Below are positions 59,782 to 64,000 of a DNA stretch of 64,000 nucleotides, in pieces. The stretch comes from OLB6 sp964620125. Lineage in GTDB: Bacteria; Bacteroidota; Ignavibacteria; Kapaibacteriales; Kapaibacteriaceae. The stretch covers positions 1 to 64,000 of the forward strand of contig CAZUGQ010000011.1 in assembly GCA_964620125.1 (NCBI GenBank), given 5' to 3'. The notes under the pieces are model-generated. The model ran no database searches, had not been told where the DNA came from, and was given only the letters and a program-made list of their open reading frames with translations. A program made the position numbers and the translations under genes. Within the stretch, counting starts at the first letter, position 1, and each line of letters begins with the position of its first letter.

Positions 59782-61410
59782 ATGGCTAGCAAGAAAATTT
59801 CATTCGATGTGGACGCACGCTCCGCTCTGAAGCGTGGCGTGGATCAACTGGCTGATGCCGTAAAGGTTACCCTTGGACCAAAGGGACGCAACGTGGTCAT
59901 TGACAAGAAGTTCGGTGCACCTACTGTGACCAAGGACGGCGTAACGGTTGCAAAGGAGATCGAACTGGAAGACTCCATGGAGAACCTGGGCGCAGCCATG
60001 GTTCGTGAAGTGGCTTCTAAGACCAGCGACATTGCTGGTGACGGAACCACAACAGCAACCGTGCTGGCACAGGCCATCGTGCGTGAAGGTTTGAAGAACG
60101 TAACGGCAGGTGCCAATCCGATGGACCTGAAGCGTGGTATTGACCTTGCCGTGAAGGAAGTGCATCTGGGTTTGCAGGAACTAAGCAGAACGGTAACAGG
60201 AAAGAAGGAAATCGCTCAGGTCGGCACTATATCGGCAAACAATGACTCCACCATTGGCAATCTCATTGCCGATGCCATGGATAAGGTTGGCAAGGACGGC
60301 GTTATCACGGTTGAAGAAGCCAAGGGCACAGACACCAGCGTGGATGTTGTGGAAGGTATGCAGTTTGATCGTGGATACCTCTCACCATACTTCGTTACTG
60401 ATCCAGACACGATGGAGTGTGTTCTCGAGAACCCATACATCCTGATCCACGACAAGAAGGTTGGCGCGATCAAGGATCTTCTCCCAATCCTTGAGAAGAC
60501 CGCTCAAGCTGGTCGGTCGCTTCTCATTATTGCCGAGGACATCGAAGGTGAAGCCCTTGCAACCTTGGTCGTCAACCGTCTGCGTGGCACCCTTAAGGTT
60601 GCAGCCGTCAAGGCACCAGGCTTTGGCGATCGTCGCAAGGCAATGCTTGAAGACATCGCCATCCTAACTGGTGGCATGGTGATCAGCGAAGAGAAGGGCT
60701 TTAAGCTGGACTCTGCCAATATCTCGCAACTTGGCACGGCCAAGCGAGTGACTATCGACAAAGACAACACGACCATCGTAGAGGGTGCCGGCTCGTCGGA
60801 TGAGATCAAGAAGCGCGTAAACGAAATCAAGGCGCAGATTGAAAAGACCACCAGCGATTACGACCGTGAAAAGCTTCAAGAGCGCCTGGCCAAGCTCAGT
60901 GGAGGCGTTGCTGTTCTGAAGATCGGTGCAGCCACAGAAGTGGAAATGAAAGAGAAAAAGGCCCGTGTTGAAGATGCCTTGCATGCCACGCGTGCTGCAG
61001 TCGAAGAAGGCATCGTACCTGGCGGTGGCGTTGCATACCTGCGAACCATTGACCGTTTGGACAATGTGCAGGTGGAGAACGAAGACCAGCGCACGGGTGT
61101 GAACATCATCCGCAGGGCCATCGAGGAGCCAATCCGCCAGATCCTTTCCAACGCCGGTATTGAACCATCCGTTGTTGTGAACAAGATCCGCGAAGGGTCC
61201 GGAGCATTTGGATTTAATGCTTACACGGAAGTGTACGAAGATCTTTTCGAGGCAGGTGTGATTGACCCCACAAAGGTGTCGCGCGTTGCGCTTGAAAATG
61301 CTGCCTCCGTTGCTTCGCTTCTCATCACCACCGAAGCCACGATCGTAGAGATTCCGGAGAAGGAAGCTGCTCCGGCCGGACATCATGGCGGCGGAATGGA
61401 CATGTACTAA
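59782..61410 (+). CDS. groEL: Chaperonin GroEL
   Basis: A 542-residue Cpn60: KFGAPTVTKDGVTVAKEIELED, GDGTTTATVLAQAIV, the APGFGDRRKAMLEDIAILTGG region and ERLAKLSGGVAVLKIGAATEVEMKEKK. The C-terminus ends HHGGGMDMY, a shorter Gly-Met tail than E. coli. AGGAG precedes the ATG. The next gene follows a strong terminator, so groES-groEL is a self-contained operon. Confidence 0.99.
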   Translation: MASKKISFDVDARSALKRGVDQLADAVKVTLGPKGRNVVIDKKFGAPTVTKDGVTVAKEIELEDSMENLGAAMVREVASKTSDIAGDGTTTATVLAQAIVREGLKNVTAGANPMDLKRGIDLAVKEVHLGLQELSRTVTGKKEIAQVGTISANNDSTIGNLIADAMDKVGKDGVITVEEAKGTDTSVDVVEGMQFDRGYLSPYFVTDPDTMECVLENPYILIHDKKVGAIKDLLPILEKTAQAGRSLLIIAEDIEGEALATLVVNRLRGTLKVAAVKAPGFGDRRKAMLEDIAILTGGMVISEEKGFKLDSANISQLGTAKRVTIDKDNTTIVEGAGSSDEIKKRVNEIKAQIEKTTSDYDREKLQERLAKLSGGVAVLKIGAATEVEMKEKKARVEDALHATRAAVEEGIVPGGGVAYLRTIDRLDNVQVENEDQRTGVNIIRRAIEEPIRQILSNAGIEPSVVVNKIREGSGAFGFNAYTEVYEDLFEAGVIDPTKVSRVALENAASVASLLITTEATIVEIPEKEAAPAGHHGGGMDMY

Positions 61411-61474
61411 AAACCAGTGCGCACCATACCGTTACCAACGGCAAGTGGTGCCAATCTGGCGATGCAATCAAACG

Positions 61475-61510
61475 AAGGCCCGGTCCCGAAAGCGATCGGG
61501 CCTTTGTTGT
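61475..61510 (+). terminator. Intrinsic terminator of the groESL operon
   Basis: AAGGCCCGGTC (61475-61485) pairs with GATCGGGCCTT (61494-61504), eleven base pairs with one G-T wobble and an eight-base loop, followed by TGTTGT. It lies about 65 bases after the groEL stop. Confidence 0.8.
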
Positions 61511-61560
61511 GAAGAGTGCTCTCGTATCTTTGGCTGAACCTACGCCGCGCAATACCTGGC

Positions 61561-62220
61561 ATGACGTACCTCGATATTCTTGCACACAAACGGTCTGACG
61601 ACCCAGATGTTCAGACCATTCTAAGCATCAATGTTGACGCATCAACGGAAGATCTCGAAGATGATCTTCCGTGCTGTGTTGGCGTTCACCCGAAATCCAT
61701 CGACGATGATGTAGACGATGTGCTCTTCATCGCACGCGACCTTGCTCACGAGTCAACCGTGATTGCTGTTGGTGAATGCGGACTCGACAGAGCCATCCCC
61801 GTTGGTTGGGTTGATCAGATGCGTGTGTTCGAGGATCAGATTTCCTTTAGCGAACTCCTTTGCAAACCAATGATTGTGCATTGTGTGCGAGCACATGCCG
61901 ACGTGGTAACGCTGCACCGCGAACTTCAGGTGGAACAACCGTGGGTGATGCATGCGTTTAACAAAGGTCCGGATACGTTGGATCGCGTTACCGACGCTGG
62001 TTTGTACGTATCCTTTGGTGCCGACATTATGGCGGACAACAGTCCTGCCGCCGAGTCGGTAAAGTCTGTTTCCATACACAAGATGTTTCTCGAAACCGGT
62101 CATCAAACGGAGTTTACCATTAAGCAGTTGTACAACAGAGCGGCCACGCTACGTGGGGTAGATGTAGGCGAGTTGTGTTTGCAGTTGCAGCAAAATTTCG
62201 ACAGCGTGTTCAAGCAGTAA
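61561..62220 (+). CDS. TatD-family hydrolase homologue with degenerate metal site
   Basis: A 219-residue TatD-like protein. The N-terminal HxH of TatD DNases (DTHCHL) is here YLDILAHKR, with the first His missing; VGECGLDR has its Glu, IVHCVRAHADV and VMHAFNKG keep the middle His residues, and the last Asp (LETD) is Gly (LETGHQTEFTIKQLYNRAATLRG). A short-form TatD is known in Bacteroidota; this one should have lost at least two metal ligands. It may be inactive or act differently. The start at 61561 is the first ATG in the domain. Confidence 0.72.
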   Translation: MTYLDILAHKRSDDPDVQTILSINVDASTEDLEDDLPCCVGVHPKSIDDDVDDVLFIARDLAHESTVIAVGECGLDRAIPVGWVDQMRVFEDQISFSELLCKPMIVHCVRAHADVVTLHRELQVEQPWVMHAFNKGPDTLDRVTDAGLYVSFGADIMADNSPAAESVKSVSIHKMFLETGHQTEFTIKQLYNRAATLRGVDVGELCLQLQQNFDSVFKQ

Positions 62221-62268
62221 GGTAGGCAGTTCGCTGCCTGCATCTTCATACAACATTCACGGTGGGGC

Positions 62269-63285
62269 GTGAACGTAACCATTGTTGGCAGAGGACTGGC
62301 CGGCGCATGGCTTGCCCATGAATTGCTCGGCCGAGGCGTAACCGTTCACATTATAGATAACGGAACTCCTGATTCCGCATCGCGCATTGCGGCAGGTCTT
62401 ATCAATCCTACCACCGGAACGCGTCCGCGTTCTTCATGGCGAAGCAACATCCTGCTTCCGCATGCAACCATGGCTTACCAGGAACTGGAACGCCTAACGG
62501 GTGTAAAGCTCCTGGTCGAGAGGCCCATACGTCGGATCTTCCGAACACCAGATGACGAACGGCTCTGGCGGCTGGCTGCTGATCGAGGGGTTGGCGTGAA
62601 ATGGCAACCACTTGAGCAAGGAAGTATTGACGGTGTGCCGCTGCCATTCGGGGGTGTGGAGTACCTAGGTGCCGTTGTTGACACGGCTGCAACGCTTATG
62701 GTTCTGGAAGCACTCGACGGGATCAGAGTCGAGCCGGGTACGGTTGAACAACTCAATCCTGGTGAACTGGAAACCGTTGTATGGTGCAATGGCTGGGAAG
62801 CTTCGCACCATGCGCTGTGGAGTTGGTTGCCCTTCCAGCCCGTGAAAGGCGAAATCATTGATGCGCAGATTGGAGGCCCTGCACTTACGGCAGTGTACCT
62901 ACGCAGCATCTGGATCATTCCAGCGAGTGGTCAGCCCCCTTCCAAAGGCATGCAGAATGTGCGTATCGGTTCTACTCACGATTGGGACGATCTTACACCA
63001 CAACCAACACAGGCTGCACGAGAGCATCTCGTTGAAACGGCACAAATTCTGCTGGATCGGGAAATGGTGGTAACAGGGCATCGCGCGGCAATCCGTCCGG
63101 CTATGCAAAGCAAGCGACCAGTCATCGGACGGCACCCGGAGCATCCTTCGCACATAATCCTTAACGGACTCGGATCGAAAGGGGCATTGTGGGCTCCGTG
63201 GGCTGCGTTGCAACTTGCAGATCATCTGGTGGATGGATTACCGCTAGATCCTGAAGTTTCAACGCAACGCTGGTGGAAACCATGA
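62269..63285 (+). CDS. FAD-dependent oxidoreductase (DAO family)
   Basis: A DAO-type flavoenzyme of 338 residues: N-terminal FAD motif VTIVGRGLAGAWLAHELLGRGVTVHIID, the RIAAGLINPTTGTRPRSSWRSN segment and C-terminal IILNGLGSKGALWAPWAALQLADHL. The GTG start at 62269 is the only one that keeps the whole FAD motif. The MnmC C-terminal domain, which oxidises the tRNA wobble uridine side chain, belongs to this group, and the next gene is MnmM, so a tRNA modification role is possible but not shown. Its stop overlaps the mnmM ATG. Confidence 0.82.
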   Translation: MNVTIVGRGLAGAWLAHELLGRGVTVHIIDNGTPDSASRIAAGLINPTTGTRPRSSWRSNILLPHATMAYQELERLTGVKLLVERPIRRIFRTPDDERLWRLAADRGVGVKWQPLEQGSIDGVPLPFGGVEYLGAVVDTAATLMVLEALDGIRVEPGTVEQLNPGELETVVWCNGWEASHHALWSWLPFQPVKGEIIDAQIGGPALTAVYLRSIWIIPASGQPPSKGMQNVRIGSTHDWDDLTPQPTQAAREHLVETAQILLDREMVVTGHRAAIRPAMQSKRPVIGRHPEHPSHIILNGLGSKGALWAPWAALQLADHLVDGLPLDPEVSTQRWWKP

Positions 63286-63878
63286 CCTTCGACAGTGCCG
63301 TTCGATACGTTCACTATCTCCTTGCCGCTCACCTCAAGCCATCCGACGTGGCAGTTGATGCCACCATTGGCAATGGCTGGGATACAACGTTTATGGCAGA
63401 ACTGGTAGGTGCCTCAGGCGTTGTGTACGGCTTTGATGTGCAGCCAGTAGCGATAGAGGTTACCCGTTCCCGAATAACGGGCTTGCAGTCCGATGTTCGC
63501 CTGCACCTACAAGGCCATGAAACGATGGCCTCCATCGTGGAGCCGCACCATCACAAAGCAGTCCGCGCAATCACATTCAATCTTGGCTATCTACCCGGCG
63601 GCGATAAAAACGTTACCACCACGGTTGAAACAACTGTTAAGGGGCTTGAGCAAGCGCGAGATATTCTTGCACCGGACGGACTCATTACGGTTGTCTGTTA
63701 TCGCCACTCCGAGGGTGAGCATGAACTTTTAGCGGTGCGTGAGTTGTTAACCTCCTGGTCGCAGGACGCGTTTACTGTTGTTGAATCGCAGTTTATCAAT
63801 CACGTGGCCAAACCGCCTCTGGTATTCGTTGTTGCTGGCCGACCTTCACCTTCAGCATCTCTTACCTTGAGTGGCTGA
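63282..63878 (+). CDS. mnmM: tRNA 5-(aminomethyl)-2-thiouridine methyltransferase, MnmM (YtqB) family
   Basis: A class I methyltransferase that matches the YtqB/MnmM family: VDATIGNGWDTTFMAELVG (motif I), VYGFDVQPVAIEVT, QGHETMASIVEPHHH and AITFNLGYLPGGDKNVTTTVETTVKGLEQARDIL. MnmM finishes mnm5s2U at the tRNA wobble position in bacteria lacking the MnmC methyltransferase domain. The ATG at 63282 overlaps the upstream stop. Together with the upstream FAD-dependent oxidoreductase it replaces the two activities of MnmC, if that gene's role is the same. Confidence 0.88.
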   Translation: MTFDSAVRYVHYLLAAHLKPSDVAVDATIGNGWDTTFMAELVGASGVVYGFDVQPVAIEVTRSRITGLQSDVRLHLQGHETMASIVEPHHHKAVRAITFNLGYLPGGDKNVTTTVETTVKGLEQARDILAPDGLITVVCYRHSEGEHELLAVRELLTSWSQDAFTVVESQFINHVAKPPLVFVVAGRPSPSASLTLSG

Positions 63879-63922
63879 TCTCTGTGGTGTACTCAACAAA
63901 CCAATTGTAACCTACTGAAACC

Positions 63923-64000
63923 ATGCACTCCTTTGTCACCGCTTCTATCTTGATCCTAGCCATGATGTTCCCCACGCCAACACTACACAACTTTTCACTT
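63923..64000 (+). CDS. Start of a gene for a secreted protein, cut by the window end
   Basis: An open frame from the ATG at 63923 to the end of the window (26 codons) starts with a signal-peptide-like stretch (SFVTASILILAMMFPTPTLHNF). The product cannot be judged from so little sequence. It lies 44 bp after the mnmM stop. Confidence 0.45.
   Translation, partial: MHSFVTASILILAMMFPTPTLHNFSL

Larger units (their letters stand above)
409..63646. repeat. Dispersed short motif AGCCCCCT/AGCCCCTT (41 copies in the window)
   Basis: I count 25 exact AGCCCCCT (either strand) and 16 exact AGCCCCTT. Examples: 409-416, 2539-2546, 4087-4094 (complement), 13728-13735, 15497-15504, 21498-21505, 26089-26096 (complement), 31354-31361, 36024-36031, 38348-38355, 42644-42651, 48027-48034, 49731-49738, 55637-55644, 62933-62940. 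Flanks agree: often CCA or CA before and TCC, ACC or GCC after, giving about CAAGCCCCYTNCC. About 24 copies have the C strand on top and 17 the G strand, and most lie in coding sequence in either orientation. Confidence 0.8.

Overview
The window looks like a chromosomal segment of an uncultured or little-studied member of the Bacteroidota/Chlorobi side of the FCB group. My best guess is a Kapabacteria/Ignavibacteria-like lineage, by inference from gene content rather than any database search. The evidence is: secreted proteins with type IX secretion (T9SS) C-terminal sorting domains (17033-19066, 42865-43737, 52208-55555), a Bacteroidota-type promoter element (TACTTTTG, fitting TAnnTTTG) upstream of groES, the rpoZ-coaBC gene order, and a short-form TatD homologue. 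Unlike many Bacteroidota, many genes here do have readable Shine-Dalgarno sequences. I see no rRNA, tRNA, prophage, transposase or CRISPR array. Coding density is very high: no gap above 300 bp remains once starts are trimmed, and many neighbours overlap by 1-4 bases (ATGA or TAATG), implying long translationally coupled operons.

Layout. 0-12 kb, mostly minus strand: VWA/OmpA lipoprotein, O-methyltransferase, MCE (Mla-type) lipid-transport protein, Ssb, a cyclase (plus strand), a sigma-54 activator, a HIT-rhodanese fusion, a J-domain protein, a patatin/Omp85 protein, two short-chain dehydrogenases and acylphosphatase. 11.7-20.4 kb, mostly plus strand: M16 peptidase homologue, DcuC-type transporter, cysteine desulfurase, MoxR ATPase, an Omp28-like T9SS cargo and Der. 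20.4-23.7 kb: a sulfur-handling operon (metallo-beta-lactamase/rhodanese, rhodanese, TauE/SafE exporter) under a Crp/Fnr-type regulator. 23.8-31.9 kb: ECF sigma factor, UbiA-like protein, lipoproteins, Dcd, SIMPL-domain protein, ABC-F, CoaBC and RpoZ, with several unusual repeats. 32-38.7 kb: DCC protein, unknown genes, RsmB-like methyltransferase, a Rieske/porin-cytochrome cluster and PanB. 38.8-48 kb: LpxH, ATP-grasp ligase, histidine ammonia-lyase, pirin, HAD phosphatase, a degenerate 3-hydroxyacyl-CoA dehydrogenase, CdsA, a zinc/cation exporter and CrtZ. 48-57.7 kb: S10 carboxypeptidase, GCS2-type ligase, unknown secreted proteins, a large subtilisin-like T9SS protease coupled to another large secreted protein. 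57.7-64 kb: Spy-like lipoprotein, MlaE, groES-groEL under a CIRCE operator, a TatD homologue, an FAD oxidoreductase, MnmM and the start of a truncated secreted-protein gene.

The two most unusual signals are not genes. First, an asymmetric short motif (AGCCCCCT or AGCCCCTT, wider consensus roughly CAAGCCCCYTNCC) occurs 41 times by hand count, in both orientations, mostly inside coding sequence, about one per 1.6 kb; this is the kind of density seen for DNA-uptake or Chi-like sequences. Second, two tandem perfect palindromes sit in frame inside the ABC-F gene, resembling the palindromic elements that Rickettsia inserts into coding regions. A 9-bp minisatellite shared between the intergenic region after the SIMPL gene and that gene's own signal peptide adds a third repeat oddity in the same 1.3 kb.
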